From: Kribbella flavida DSM 17836
GTDB taxonomy: Bacteria; Actinomycetota; Actinomycetes; Propionibacteriales; Kribbellaceae
Assembly: GCF_000024345.1 (NCBI RefSeq)
Contig: NC_013729.1
Span: 6,014,001 to 6,078,000 of the forward strand
Direction of reading: 5' to 3'
Length of the DNA stretch: 64,000 nt
This document shows, piece by piece, positions 35,127 through 44,394 of the stretch. Under the pieces are notes generated by a model, which did not search any database, had not been told where the DNA came from, and was given only the letters and a program-made list of their open reading frames with translations. The position numbers and the translations under genes are program-made. The stretch's first letter is position 1. Each line of letters opens with the position of its first letter.

Positions 35127-36368
35127 ATGAGCCGAGCCATCCTGCGCCATGCCGACTTTCGCCGCCTCTGGATCGCCGATCTGCTGAGCCAGCTCGGAGG
35201 ACGGCTCGGCATGATGGCGATTCCGCTGCTCGCGGTGCTCACCCTCGACGCCTCGACGTTGCAGGTGTCGTTGCTGCGAACCTGCGAGACCGCCGCCTGG
35301 CTCGTGCTGGGACTGTTCGCCGGGGCGTGGGTCGACCGGGTGAGATGCCTGCCGGTACTGATCGCAGCGGATCTCGGCCGGGCGGTGCTGTTCGGGTCGA
35401 TCCCGGTGGCGGCCGCGTTCGGCGTACTGGGGTTGGCGCAGCTGTACGTCGTACTGGCACTCGGCGGGTTGCTGACCGTGCTCTTCGACGTGGCACACAG
35501 CGCCTACCCGCCGCGGCTGCTGTTGCCTGATCAGCTGCTGCCGGGCAACGCGCGACTGGCCGCCAACCACTCCGTCGCCGCGGTGATCGGCGCAGGGGCG
35601 GGCGGCGTACTGGTGCAGTGGCTGTCGGCGGCGGTCACGATCGGGCTGAACGCGCTCGGCTTTCTCTGGTCGGCGCTGTGGCTGTGCTCCATCCGTACGC
35701 CGGAACCCCGGCCGGTGCCGCCCGAACGGCCCAACCTGCGGCGCGAGATCGGCGAAGGGCTGCGGTACGTGTTCCGGCATCCCCTGCTGCGACCGCTGGC
35801 GCTGAACTCGGCGACGACGATGCTCTTCCAGGCCGCGGCCTCGGCGGTGATCATGGTCTTCCTGGTCCGGGAGGTCCACCTGTCCCCCAGCACGATCGGT
35901 CTGCTCAGCATGATCGGTCTGCTCGGCGCCCTCGCCGCGTCGGCGTTGACCGAGCGAGTCAGTCGCTGGATCGGCGACGCGCGGGCCCAGCTGCTGGCGG
36001 CGATCGGGCTCGGGGTGGCGTTCCTGCTGCAGGCGATGACCGGGCCGGGCTGGGCGCTGGCCTGGTACGTCGGATCGACGCTGCTGGCCGCGGCCTGCAT
36101 CATCGTCGGCTACATCCTGCAGGTGAGCACCCGCCAGCGCGTCTGTCCGGCGGGCCTGCAGGGGCGGGTCAGCGCGACGATGTCCTTCGTCGGCTGGGGC
36201 GCGATGCCGATCGGCAGCCTGCTGGGCGGCGTGCTCGGCACCGCCTTCGGGCTGCGCCCCACCTTGTGGATCGCCGGCGCCGCCACGCTGCTCGGCGCCG
36301 GCTGGCTGCTGTTCTCCCCCTACCGAACCCTCAGGACCATCCCCGACTCGCACTTCGAGCCGGCCTAG
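35127..36368 (+). CDS. MFS exporter (EntS-like MFS_3 family)
   Basis: A 413-residue transporter with 10-12 membrane segments. The opening RHADFRRLWIADLLSQLGGRLG and the LFAGAWVDRVR loop are typical of MFS_3 proteins, exporters of siderophores and drugs related to enterobactin EntS. The C-terminal half has TRQRVCPAGLQGRVSATMSF, the standard conserved loop. It is transcribed away from the DrrAB-like ABC exporter across a shared operator region, suggesting coordinated control of two efflux systems. Start set by the leaderless -10. Confidence 0.9.
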   Translation: MSRAILRHADFRRLWIADLLSQLGGRLGMMAIPLLAVLTLDASTLQVSLLRTCETAAWLVLGLFAGAWVDRVRCLPVLIAADLGRAVLFGSIPVAAAFGVLGLAQLYVVLALGGLLTVLFDVAHSAYPPRLLLPDQLLPGNARLAANHSVAAVIGAGAGGVLVQWLSAAVTIGLNALGFLWSALWLCSIRTPEPRPVPPERPNLRREIGEGLRYVFRHPLLRPLALNSATTMLFQAAASAVIMVFLVREVHLSPSTIGLLSMIGLLGALAASALTERVSRWIGDARAQLLAAIGLGVAFLLQAMTGPGWALAWYVGSTLLAAACIIVGYILQVSTRQRVCPAGLQGRVSATMSFVGWGAMPIGSLLGGVLGTAFGLRPTLWIAGAATLLGAGWLLFSPYRTLRTIPDSHFEPA

Positions 36369-36371
36369 GGC

Positions 36372-36409
36372 TGTCTGCCAGCTCCGCGCTGTTCGGCGGA
36401 GCTGGCAGA
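36372..36409. terminator. Hairpin between convergent genes
   Basis: GTCTGCCAGCTCCGC and GCGGAGCTGGCAGAC are perfectly complementary over 15 bases with an eight-base loop. It lies three bases past the MFS stop and before the convergent DUF4097-like gene, so it may act in both directions; the T tract is weak. Confidence 0.75.
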
Positions 36410-36440
36410 CGCTGACTCTTGGCACTGCCTGCCGCAAGGG

Positions 36441-37847
36441 TCAGTCGGCGCTGATCTGGGCGGTGCCGACGAGGACCTCGACGTCGAGCGCGGCGCGGCC
36501 CCGGCCGATCTCCACGTCCTTCGACTGACCGGTGACGGCGCCGGTCCAGCTGACCTTGCCCAGCTGGGACTCGGTGTGCACGCGGACGTCGGACCCGCGG
36601 CGCAGGTTCACCGTCGCGGTGCCGGACTCGACCCGGACCCGCGAGCGGCCCTTGGTCACCTGGGCGTCCAGTTGCGCGGAACCGGCCTGGACCAGCAGGT
36701 CGATCGGCCCGTCCACGTCGGTCACCTTCGCCGTACCGGCGGTGACGCGGACCCGGGTCAGGCCCGGCAGCCGCTCGGCGACCACACTGCCGCCGGTCAC
36801 CTCGACCTCGACCTCGAGCGTCGGGTTGACCCGGATCGACAGCTCCTTCGCGAAGCCGTTCACGTGCGACTTGAGATCGCCGACCGACCGGTTCCGCAGC
36901 ATGCTGAATCCGTCGATCGACACCCCCATGTCACCGTCACTGTTGATCGCCAGGGTGTCCCCGTCCCGCTTGATCACGTGCGGCCCATCCACCGCGACGC
37001 CGGTGATCGCCGGCTCGCCGATCAACCGCACCCGGCGCCCGACCGCGCGGATCGTCACCCGGCGAACCCCCGCCGGCATCGGCACGTTGCTGTGCTCGAC
37101 CTCTTCCTCGACGTCGTCCGCGCCCATCGCGTCGTCGGTGCCTGCGGAACCCGCGCCGGACTGGCCGGGGCCGGACGTGCCCGCACCGGCGTCGCCTGCG
37201 CTGGAGGTGCCGCTGTCAGCTGCGCCGGGTGCGGCCGGGGGGCCGACCGGGCCGTCGTCGACCACGCTGTCCGGTACGTCGTCGGCGGCGTTCGCGGCGT
37301 CCAGACCGCTCGGCACATGCGCCGAGTAGTTCGTGGAACCGGGGGTGCTCGACGCCTCCGAGCCGGCGGTCGGCGCGCCGGGGGTAGAGCCGCCTGGAGC
37401 GTCCGACGCGGCGCCGCCGGGGGCGCCCTGGGGGTCGGTTGTCGGAGCGGATGAGCTCGACGGGCCGGCGCTGGGCTTCGGCGCGGGCGCGGTGTCGGCG
37501 GCGTCCGGGGAGTCGACGACCTCGGCCCACACCGATGCCGACGGGGTGTCGTCGGCGCCGGAGCCGGATGCGCCGCCGGAGGTCGTACCGGTCGGACCCG
37601 TTCCCGACGTACCGGTCGGGTCCCCGTCGGAGGCACCCGTCGGCGCAGTCCCGGCGTCCGGCGTACCGGCTGCCGGTCCGGACGGTGTGGTGGCGCCGGG
37701 GACGGGCGGCTGGTCGGCAACCGGGGCGGTGGGAGTAGGGGCGAGGGCGGCGATCAGGGTCGCGGCCTCGTCGCTGGACAGGTGGCCCTGGGCGACCCGG
37801 TCGAGGATGCCCTTGACCCGGCGGTCGTAGTCGCTCTGGTTGCTCAT
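36441..37847 (-). CDS. DUF4097-like beta-helix protein with long linker
   Basis: The 468-residue protein has a short N-terminal SHOCT-like helix pair (YDRRVKGILDRVAQGHLSSDEAATLIAAL, read in parts), then about 200 residues of low-complexity Pro/Gly/Ala/Ser/Asp/Thr sequence, and a C-terminal repetitive beta domain (about 265-468) resembling DUF4097 putative adhesins. Repeating strands such as VRVTAGTAKVTDVDGP and RVESGTATVNLRRGS show the right-handed pattern. No signal peptide or membrane segment is visible. ATG at 37847 follows GGAGGG. It is downstream of the Ser/Thr kinase gene by 97 bases in the same direction. Confidence 0.75.
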   Translation of the reverse strand: MSNQSDYDRRVKGILDRVAQGHLSSDEAATLIAALAPTPTAPVADQPPVPGATTPSGPAAGTPDAGTAPTGASDGDPTGTSGTGPTGTTSGGASGSGADDTPSASVWAEVVDSPDAADTAPAPKPSAGPSSSSAPTTDPQGAPGGAASDAPGGSTPGAPTAGSEASSTPGSTNYSAHVPSGLDAANAADDVPDSVVDDGPVGPPAAPGAADSGTSSAGDAGAGTSGPGQSGAGSAGTDDAMGADDVEEEVEHSNVPMPAGVRRVTIRAVGRRVRLIGEPAITGVAVDGPHVIKRDGDTLAINSDGDMGVSIDGFSMLRNRSVGDLKSHVNGFAKELSIRVNPTLEVEVEVTGGSVVAERLPGLTRVRVTAGTAKVTDVDGPIDLLVQAGSAQLDAQVTKGRSRVRVESGTATVNLRRGSDVRVHTESQLGKVSWTGAVTGQSKDVEIGRGRAALDVEVLVGTAQISAD

Positions 37848-37944
37848 GCCCTCCAGTCCAGCACCCGGACGGGTGCAAACCAATAAGGGATCGCCCCGAA
37901 CTCTCCCGAACCGCGTCTGCGGGGTGCCGCCGCGCTCGAGGGGA

Positions 37945-40428
37945 TCAGGACGCCGGCCGGAACGTCTCGGTGAACGTGCGCAGCATCGCCTGGCTCTCGC
38001 CCCACTGGGAGTCCGGCGTCGACCAGTAGATGCCGTAGGCCTGGTTCGGGCTCGTCACCACCCCACGGATCAGCACGTGCTGCCGCCCGGAACCAGCCGC
38101 GTAGGTGAACTCCCAGTCCGCCGCCTTGTCGAAGTAGTCGACCGCGTCGATCCGGATCCGCCGGTAGCCCGCGTACCCGTCCCGGCGCGCCCGCTCCTGC
38201 TGCTGCCAGTCGGCGACCGGGTCGGCCTTGGGCTGGTCGGTCTGGTCGATCAGCAGCAGGCGGGAACCGCCCGGCTCCCGGAACGAGACCTGCTGGCCGT
38301 TCCGCCGTGCCGTCCATCCCGCCGGCACCGCGAGCGAGAAGCCGGTCGCGTCGGTGTGCCGCCGATACCCAGCCGGCACTCCGCCGGTCGTCGGCACGGT
38401 CGTCGGCGGCGTGGTCGGTGCCGTGCTGGGGGTCGTCGAGGGCCTGCTCGTCGTCGCCGGCGGCGGGGTCGTGGCCGGCTTGCTTGTCGTACTCGCCGAC
38501 GGCGTACCCGTCGCAGTCGCCGACGGAGCCGGGCTGCTCACACCCGTACTCTGCGGCGCCGGACTGCTACTTCCACCCGCCTCCGGCGTGTTGCTCCCGG
38601 GGTCGTCGGTGGGCCTGAACACCCACCCGACCACCGCTCCGACCACCACCAGACAGGCCACCAGCACCAGCCCCAACCGCCGCTTCCCACCCGCAGCCTG
38701 GGTAGGCGCGGCAGGCGTCCCACCACCTGAGCCGGCGGCCGCACCCGAGGTGCCGACAGCCGGCGGCGACGCCGCTGCACCAGCCGCCGGAGCAAACGGC
38801 GATTCGCCGGCCACCCGCGCACCGGCGGGCGCGGGAGGCGCGGCCCCGCCGGTGCGCACTGGAGTCGCACCAGCATCCGTCGGCGCGAACGGGGAATCGG
38901 CAGTTGGCCGAGCGTCGGCGGACGCCGGAGCGACGCCGGCTTCGGCGCCGGCTGCTGTAGCACGCGCGCTGGTACCGGCGGATGCGTTGGCGGGACTGGA
39001 GGGCGAGCCGAAGTCGTCAGGCGGCGCGGCTGCCTCTGTGGGAGCGGACGGCATACCGGCACCGGCACCTGCACCTGCAGCCGCAGCGGCAGCCGCAGCA
39101 GGCGGTACTGCGCCATCGCCGGTTGAGCGCGAGGCATCGGACTCCGGCGGGCCGGACGGAGGTGCACCGGCGGGCGCCGCGTGAGGCACGGCCCCGCCGG
39201 TGGGCGTTGGAGCCGTGCCCGCAGCCGGCGATTCGGCGGCTGCAGGTGCAGCCGCAGTTTCAGGCGTGGGAGCCGCGGCGTCGGCAGGTCTGGAAGCTGC
39301 CTCGATCTCGGGAGGCGTGCTGGCGTCCCGCCCCGCGTCGCCCGCGCCGGTTGCCGGACCGGCCGCGGCGGTGTCCGTCGCCGGAGCTGTGGAGGCGTCC
39401 ACTGGCGCAGAGGACGCACTGGCACCGGCCGCAGCGGAACCCACGGCGGCACCTGCAGCGGCAGGCGGTGCGGTTGGGGTTGCGGTTGGGGTTGCGGGAT
39501 CGGGACCGCGGGTGATGTTGGGCGGAACCGGCAGCACCCGGGTGCGTTGGCCGCTGTCGGGGGTCGGGTTGACGGGCGGCGTCGGTGCGGCCGGTTGGTT
39601 GCGGGTGTTGAGGGCCTGGTGGAGCAGGCGACTCGCCTCGCGGGCGTCGATGCGTTCCGCCGGCTTCTTGCGGAGCAGGCCGTCGATGGCCGGCCAGAGG
39701 GGGCCCGCCGACGGCGCAGGATCGGGCGGCTCGGTGACAGCGGCTGTCAGCGTGGGAAGGGCGGCGCCGCGGTCGTGCGGCGGGCGGCCTTCGACGGCGG
39801 TGTAGAGCGTGGCGCCGAGCGACCACAGGTCCGACTCCGGACCGGCCCCGTGCGCCTGCACCCGTTCGGGCGCGATGAACGCCGGCGACCCCACCAAGGT
39901 TCCGGACAGGGTCAGCGACGTGTCGCCCTCCAAGCTGGCGATGCCGAAGTCGGTCAGCACGACCCGCCCGTCCTCGGCCAGCAGCACGTTGCTCGGCTTC
40001 ACGTCCCGGTGCAGGACCCCGGCGGCATGCGCGGCCTGCAGCGCGGCGAGCACCTGAACCCCGATGCCGGCGACGTCTCGCCACGGCAACGCGCCGTCCT
40101 CGCGGATCGCGTCGGCGAGCGTGCGGGAGCGGACGAGCTCCATCACGATCCACGGCCGCCCGTCCTCTTCGACGACGTCGTACACGGTGACCACGTTCGG
40201 GTGGCTCAGCCGGGCCGCCGAACGGGCCTCACGCAGGGTCCGCTGGCGGAGTACCGCCTGCCCCTCCGCGGGGAGTTCCGGCGGCAGCAGGACCTCCTTG
40301 ACCGCGACCTCGCGGCCGAGCACCTCGTCGCGCGCCTGCCAGACGATGCCCATGCCACCGCGGCCGAGCGAACCGAGCAACCGGTACCGCTTCGCCAGCA
40401 GACTGCCGTTTCCGGCCGGGTCGGCCAT
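37945..40428 (-). CDS. Transmembrane Ser/Thr protein kinase
   Basis: An 827-residue eukaryotic-type kinase. The kinase domain spans about residues 12-270, with glycine loop GRGGMG (22-27), Lys44, HRDVKPSN (140-147) and DFG (160-162), all intact. Then come about 350 residues of Ala/Pro/Thr-rich linker, a membrane helix (GLVLVACLVVVGAVVGWVF), another Pro/Ser/Thr-rich stretch and an extracellular domain of about 130 residues (GFSLAVPAGWTARRNGQQVSF onward) resembling PsbP/LpqN-type modules found on actinobacterial kinases. It would sense an envelope signal. The exceptional linker length is the odd feature. ATG at 40428 has GGTGGG upstream. Confidence 0.93.
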   Translation of the reverse strand: MADPAGNGSLLAKRYRLLGSLGRGGMGIVWQARDEVLGREVAVKEVLLPPELPAEGQAVLRQRTLREARSAARLSHPNVVTVYDVVEEDGRPWIVMELVRSRTLADAIREDGALPWRDVAGIGVQVLAALQAAHAAGVLHRDVKPSNVLLAEDGRVVLTDFGIASLEGDTSLTLSGTLVGSPAFIAPERVQAHGAGPESDLWSLGATLYTAVEGRPPHDRGAALPTLTAAVTEPPDPAPSAGPLWPAIDGLLRKKPAERIDAREASRLLHQALNTRNQPAAPTPPVNPTPDSGQRTRVLPVPPNITRGPDPATPTATPTAPPAAAGAAVGSAAAGASASSAPVDASTAPATDTAAAGPATGAGDAGRDASTPPEIEAASRPADAAAPTPETAAAPAAAESPAAGTAPTPTGGAVPHAAPAGAPPSGPPESDASRSTGDGAVPPAAAAAAAAGAGAGAGMPSAPTEAAAPPDDFGSPSSPANASAGTSARATAAGAEAGVAPASADARPTADSPFAPTDAGATPVRTGGAAPPAPAGARVAGESPFAPAAGAAASPPAVGTSGAAAGSGGGTPAAPTQAAGGKRRLGLVLVACLVVVGAVVGWVFRPTDDPGSNTPEAGGSSSPAPQSTGVSSPAPSATATGTPSASTTSKPATTPPPATTSRPSTTPSTAPTTPPTTVPTTGGVPAGYRRHTDATGFSLAVPAGWTARRNGQQVSFREPGGSRLLLIDQTDQPKADPVADWQQQERARRDGYAGYRRIRIDAVDYFDKAADWEFTYAAGSGRQHVLIRGVVTSPNQAYGIYWSTPDSQWGESQAMLRTFTETFRPAS

Positions 40429-40579
40429 CGTCAGCCCACCCTTCCGGCGCTCCCGAGGGGCGCGACAAGCAGACTGCAGACCACGGTGTACTCCGATCGG
40501 GCGGCGACGGGATGCTGCTGTCCTGGTGCCCAACCCGCGCGGCGATGACACCCCGCACCGCAGGTCGGGCCGGACGCAG

Positions 40580-40618
40580 CAGTGCGGGTCACGGCGGAGT
40601 AGCCCGTGACCCGCACTG
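40580..40618 (-). terminator. Hairpin terminator after the DHA2 MFS gene
   Basis: CAGTGCGGGTCACGG and CCGTGACCCGCACTG form a perfect 15-base stem with a nine-base loop, between the MFS stop and the kinase start on the same strand. A U tract is lacking. Confidence 0.75.
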
Positions 40619-40666
40619 TCTCTATGGAGTGCACGGCTCGCGCACGAGCCGGTTGTTGCCGTCAGC

Positions 40667-42166
40667 TCAGACGGCCGGCGTCATCTCCTCCGCCGCCAGC
40701 TCCCGCTGAACCGCCGCGAGCTCGGCGGCCTCGGCGGCCTCCGCCTCCCGGCGGGCCCGCAGACCGCGCAGCCCGGTCAGTCCGATGACCAGACCGAGCG
40801 CCGCGATGCCGGTCACCACCGCGAGCGCCGGCTTGTACGCCGACAGCATCCCGGCCTCGGTGGTCACCCCGGCCGACTGTGCGCCGATCACCGCGGTGAC
40901 GATGGCCAGCACGAGCGCGCCGCCGACCTGGTTGGAGGTGTTGAACAGTCCCGAAGCAAGCCCCTGCTCGTGGTCCGGGACGCCGGACACCGCCTGGATG
41001 TTCAGCGCCGGGAACGCGATCGCGAAGCCCAGGCCGATCAGCATGATGGTCGGGAACACCGTGGAGAAGTACGCCGACTCCGGGCCGATCCGCAGGCTCA
41101 GCGCGTAACCGACGACGAACAGGCCCATGCCGGCGACGATCATCCGCTCGGTGCCGATCCGGTCGGCGAGCTTGCCTGCGTTCGGGGACAGCGTCGCGAC
41201 CAGCAGGCCGGCCGGCAGGAAGCCCAGCGCGGTCTCGAACGAGGACCAGCCGAGCAGGTTCTGCAGGTACAGCGTGCCGACCAGCTGGAAGGCGACGTAC
41301 GCGCCGAAGACGGTCAGGATGGCCAGGTTCGCCCGGCGCAGCGACGGGCTGCGCAGGATGCCGAGCCGGACCAGCGGGTGCTTCGTCCGGCGCTCGATCA
41401 CCACGAACGCGGTGAGCAGCACCGCCGCCAGCAGGAACAGGCCGATCGTCTGGACCGAGGCCCAGCCGGCGTGCTCCGCGCCGACCACGGCGTACACCAG
41501 CGACAGCATGCCGGCGGTGACGGTCACCGCACCGGGGACGTCGTAGCCGCCGGCCGCGTCGTCGCGCGGGCTGTTCGGGATCAGCTTGAGCGCGAACAGG
41601 AAGACGATCAGCGCGACCGGGCCGGGGGCCAGGAAGGTCCAGCGCCAGCCGACCTCGGTCAGCGCGCCGCCGAGGATCAGGCCCATCGAGAAGCCGCTGG
41701 CGGCGCAGGTGGTGAAGATGGCGAGGGCGCGGTTGCGGTCCGGGCCCTCGTGGAAGGTGGTGGTGATGATCGAGAGCGCGGCCGGCGCGGTGAACGCGGC
41801 GGCGACGCCCTTCACGAACCGCGCGGCGATGAGCAGTTCGGGGTTGGTGGCCAGTGAGCTCAGCATCGAGACGACGCCGAAGACGGCCAGCGCGACCAGG
41901 AAGACCCGGCGGCGGCCGAGCAGGTCGGCGGTCCGGCCGCCGAGCAGCAGCAGTCCGCCGTAGCCGAGCACGTAGCCGGTGACGACCCACTGCAGCGACG
42001 AGAGCGGTACGCCGAGGTCGTCGCCGATCGCGGGCAGCGACATGCCGACCATGGAGACGTCCAGGCCGTCGAGGAAGATCACGCCGCAGACCACGAGCAG
42101 GGCGCCCCAGAGGCGCGCGTCCCAGGTCATGCCGGCCGGTGGTGTGGTGTGCGTTGTCTGTGTCAC
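40667..42166 (-). CDS. MFS drug exporter, DHA2 (EmrB/QacA) type
   Basis: A 499-residue transporter with 14 predicted membrane segments. The DHA2 marks are LDGLDVSMVGMSLPAIGDDLG in helix 1, the GGRTADLLGRRRVF loop after helix 2 and the long 14-helix layout. It would expel a toxic compound using the proton gradient. It is divergent from a MarR regulator with a double operator between them. GTG at 42166 is preferred; the ATG at 42184 lies inside the operator palindrome and has no ribosome site, but cannot be ruled out. Confidence 0.92.
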   Translation of the reverse strand: MTQTTHTTPPAGMTWDARLWGALLVVCGVIFLDGLDVSMVGMSLPAIGDDLGVPLSSLQWVVTGYVLGYGGLLLLGGRTADLLGRRRVFLVALAVFGVVSMLSSLATNPELLIAARFVKGVAAAFTAPAALSIITTTFHEGPDRNRALAIFTTCAASGFSMGLILGGALTEVGWRWTFLAPGPVALIVFLFALKLIPNSPRDDAAGGYDVPGAVTVTAGMLSLVYAVVGAEHAGWASVQTIGLFLLAAVLLTAFVVIERRTKHPLVRLGILRSPSLRRANLAILTVFGAYVAFQLVGTLYLQNLLGWSSFETALGFLPAGLLVATLSPNAGKLADRIGTERMIVAGMGLFVVGYALSLRIGPESAYFSTVFPTIMLIGLGFAIAFPALNIQAVSGVPDHEQGLASGLFNTSNQVGGALVLAIVTAVIGAQSAGVTTEAGMLSAYKPALAVVTGIAALGLVIGLTGLRGLRARREAEAAEAAELAAVQRELAAEEMTPAV

Positions 42167-42182
42167 GAGAAGAGAGCATTGC

Positions 42183-42239
42183 ATGCACGTGCATCTAATG
42201 TCCAGGCATTAATTGCAGTTGCATTGAATGCGTGTGCAT
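42183..42239. promoter_or_regulatory. Double operator between MFS and MarR genes
   Basis: ATGCACGTGCAT (42183-42194) is a perfect 12-base palindrome and ATGCGTGTGCAT (42228-42239) is nearly the same, 45 bases apart. A related TGCATTGAATGC lies between. The right copy abuts the MarR -10 TAATGT (42242-42247). Autoregulation and repression of the exporter are expected. Confidence 0.75.
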
Positions 42240-42254
42240 GATAATGTCGCCGGC

Positions 42255-42683
42255 ATGACCGAGACGAAGGTCAGCGCTGGGACTGGTGAGACCAGCGCCG
42301 ATGTCCGCGAGTGGCGCCAGTTGCTGGCCCGCCACGCCGACCTGTCCTGCGCCCTCGACCGTGAGCTGCAGGCGAGCCACGGCCTGGGCATGAGCGAGTA
42401 CGAGGTGCTCGAGCGCCTCGCCGAGCTGCCCGAGCAGTCCGCCAAGGTGCAGACCATCGCGAAGTCGGTGCACCTGAGCCAGAGCGCGCTCTCCCGCGTG
42501 ATCGGCCGGCTGGAGACCGCCGGACTGGTCGAGCGGCTGATGTGCTCCGAGGACCGCCGGGCCGTGAACGTCCGGCTCACCGACGCCGGCCTGCACCGGC
42601 AGACCGAGGCGCAGCCGACCCAGCGCCGGGTTCTCGCCGAGCGGCTGCACGCGCCCCTGCTCAAGAGCTGCGACGCACAGTAG
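42255..42683 (+). CDS. MarR family transcriptional regulator
   Basis: A 142-residue winged-helix repressor. The recognition region is KVQTIAKSVHLSQSALSRVIGRLETAGLVER and the wing is MCSEDRRAVNVRLTDAG. MarR proteins dimerise on palindromes and release DNA when a phenolic or drug ligand binds. The exporter encoded divergently is the obvious target through the paired ATGCACGTGCAT-type sites. TAATGT ends seven bases before the ATG, another leaderless start. An upstream in-frame ATG at 42228 is inside the operator and rejected. Confidence 0.92.
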   Translation: MTETKVSAGTGETSADVREWRQLLARHADLSCALDRELQASHGLGMSEYEVLERLAELPEQSAKVQTIAKSVHLSQSALSRVIGRLETAGLVERLMCSEDRRAVNVRLTDAGLHRQTEAQPTQRRVLAERLHAPLLKSCDAQ

Positions 42684-42712
42684 TCCTTCGCGGCGCCCTC
42701 ACTCGCCGCGTC

Positions 42713-43519
42713 TCACTCGCGGACGGAGCCTTCCAGCATGCCGGCGATGAAGTGCCGCTGCAGGAACGCGTAGACCAGCACCACCGGCGTACCGACGATC
42801 ACTGCGCCGGCGGCGAGCAGCGTGAAGCCCGAGGTGTACTGGCCGGAGAAGAACGCCAGGCCGAGCGGCGCGGTCCGCAACGACTCACTGGTCACCATCA
42901 CCAGCGGGATCAGGAACTCGTTCCAGGTCCACATGAAGACGAGCACGACCAGCGTCACCAGCGCGGGCCGGGCCGGCGGGACCAGCACCTGCCACAAGGT
43001 CCGCCAGTGGCCGGCGCCGTCCAGCCGGGCCGCCTCGACCAGTGAACGGCTCGACGACCGGAAGTAGGCCCGCATCCAGAACGTGCCGAAGGCAACCGAC
43101 TGGGCGACCTGCGGCAGCGCGACCGCCCAGAACGTGTCGGTCAGGCCGACCGTGCGCAGGTCGAAGTACAGCGGTACGACGATCGCCTCGGTCGGCATCA
43201 TGATGCCGAGCAGGAACAGGTAGAACAGCACCCCGGCGCCGCGGAACCGCATCGTGCCGAACGCGTAGCCGCTCAGGATCGAGAACAGCACGCTCACCAG
43301 CACGACGCTCACCGACACCAGCAGGCTCATCCGCAGGTAGGTGCCGAAGTGCCCGATCTCCCAGGCCTTGCCGAAGTTGCCGAAGCCGCTCGACCCGCTG
43401 CCGCCGTCGTCCGGCCCGAGCGCCGCGACCAGGATCGCCACGATCGGCGCCAGCGCGAACAGGCCGAAGACCGTCAGCAGCAGGTAGTTGCCGAACCGCT
43501 CGGCCGCCGACGCCCTCAT
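42713..43519 (-). CDS. Sugar ABC transporter permease (MalG-type)
   Basis: This 268-residue inner-membrane protein has six segments and the EAA loop EAARLDGAGHWRTLWQVLVP, which contacts the ATPase. The opening LLLTVFGLFALAPIVAILVAAL and the internal MMPTEAIVVPLYF are typical of the CUT1 MalG/LacG group. It is last in the order solute-binding protein, MalF, MalG; its ATG overlaps the previous stop as ATGA. No ATPase gene is in the cluster, as usual for actinobacteria that share a common MsiK-type ATPase. Confidence 0.94.
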   Translation of the reverse strand: MRASAAERFGNYLLLTVFGLFALAPIVAILVAALGPDDGGSGSSGFGNFGKAWEIGHFGTYLRMSLLVSVSVVLVSVLFSILSGYAFGTMRFRGAGVLFYLFLLGIMMPTEAIVVPLYFDLRTVGLTDTFWAVALPQVAQSVAFGTFWMRAYFRSSSRSLVEAARLDGAGHWRTLWQVLVPPARPALVTLVVLVFMWTWNEFLIPLVMVTSESLRTAPLGLAFFSGQYTSGFTLLAAGAVIVGTPVVLVYAFLQRHFIAGMLEGSVRE

Positions 43520-44394
43520 GCCGTCCTCCGATCCGCGATCCGGTTGACGCCGAGCGTGATCACGAAGATCAACACGGTCAGGCAGACCCCGATCGCCGCC
43601 GCGGAGCCGACCTGGCCGAGCTCGAACGCCCGGTGGTACACCTCGTACGACGGGACGCTGGTCGAGTTGCCCGGTCCCCCGCTGGTGGTCACGTAGACCA
43701 GGTCGAACGTGCGCAGCGCGGCGATCACCGTCAACGTCACCGCGACCGCGATCTCACCGCGCACGGCCGGCAGCACCACCGCGAAGAACTCGGCCACCGG
43801 GCCGGCACCGTCGAGCCGGGCGGCCTCGTACCGCTCCCGCGGGATCCGGGCCATCCCGGCCAGCAGCAGCACGGTGACCAGCCCGGTCTCGAACCAGGTG
43901 CCGATCACCCCGACCGCCGGCAGCGCGAACGTGTAGTCCCCGAGCCAGCCGCGCGCGACCCCGTCGAGGCCGACCGCCCGCAGGACGTCGTTCAGTGGGC
44001 CGTCGGGTGCGTAGATGTGGCGCCAGGCAACGGCCACCACCACCATCGCGACCACCTGCGGCAGGAACACGACCGTCCGGAAGAACCCGAGCCCGCGGAC
44101 CCGCGCCCGCTGCAGCACCGAGGCGATCGCCAGGCCGATCAGCACCGGCAGGACCGAGTAGAAGACGATCAGCACCAGGGCGTGGCCGAAGGCGGCCCGC
44201 AACCCGGCGTCGGCGACCACGTCCGCGTAGTTGCTCAGGCCGACGAACCGGCCCAGCGAGATCCCGTCCCACTCGAACAGCGAGAGGTGGACGGCACGAC
44301 CCAGCGGGTAGAGCAGGAAGAGTCCGTAGACGACCAGCGCGGGCAGCAGGTAGAGGTAGCCGATCTTGCGAGGTTCGCCGGGCGGTGAGCTCAC
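43516..44394 (-). CDS. Sugar ABC transporter permease (MalF-type)
   Basis: A 292-residue CUT1 permease with six membrane segments and the EAA loop YEAARLDGAGPVAEFFAVVLP. The N-terminal GYLYLLPALVVYGLFLLYP and GGPGNSTSVPSYEVYHRAFE near the end are standard. The GTG start overlaps the binding-protein stop as GTGA, and the end overlaps the next permease as ATGA, so the three are translationally coupled. The frame stays open far upstream, antisense-free but inside the binding-protein gene; that extension is not real. Confidence 0.93.
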   Translation of the reverse strand: MSSPPGEPRKIGYLYLLPALVVYGLFLLYPLGRAVHLSLFEWDGISLGRFVGLSNYADVVADAGLRAAFGHALVLIVFYSVLPVLIGLAIASVLQRARVRGLGFFRTVVFLPQVVAMVVVAVAWRHIYAPDGPLNDVLRAVGLDGVARGWLGDYTFALPAVGVIGTWFETGLVTVLLLAGMARIPRERYEAARLDGAGPVAEFFAVVLPAVRGEIAVAVTLTVIAALRTFDLVYVTTSGGPGNSTSVPSYEVYHRAFELGQVGSAAAIGVCLTVLIFVITLGVNRIADRRTA

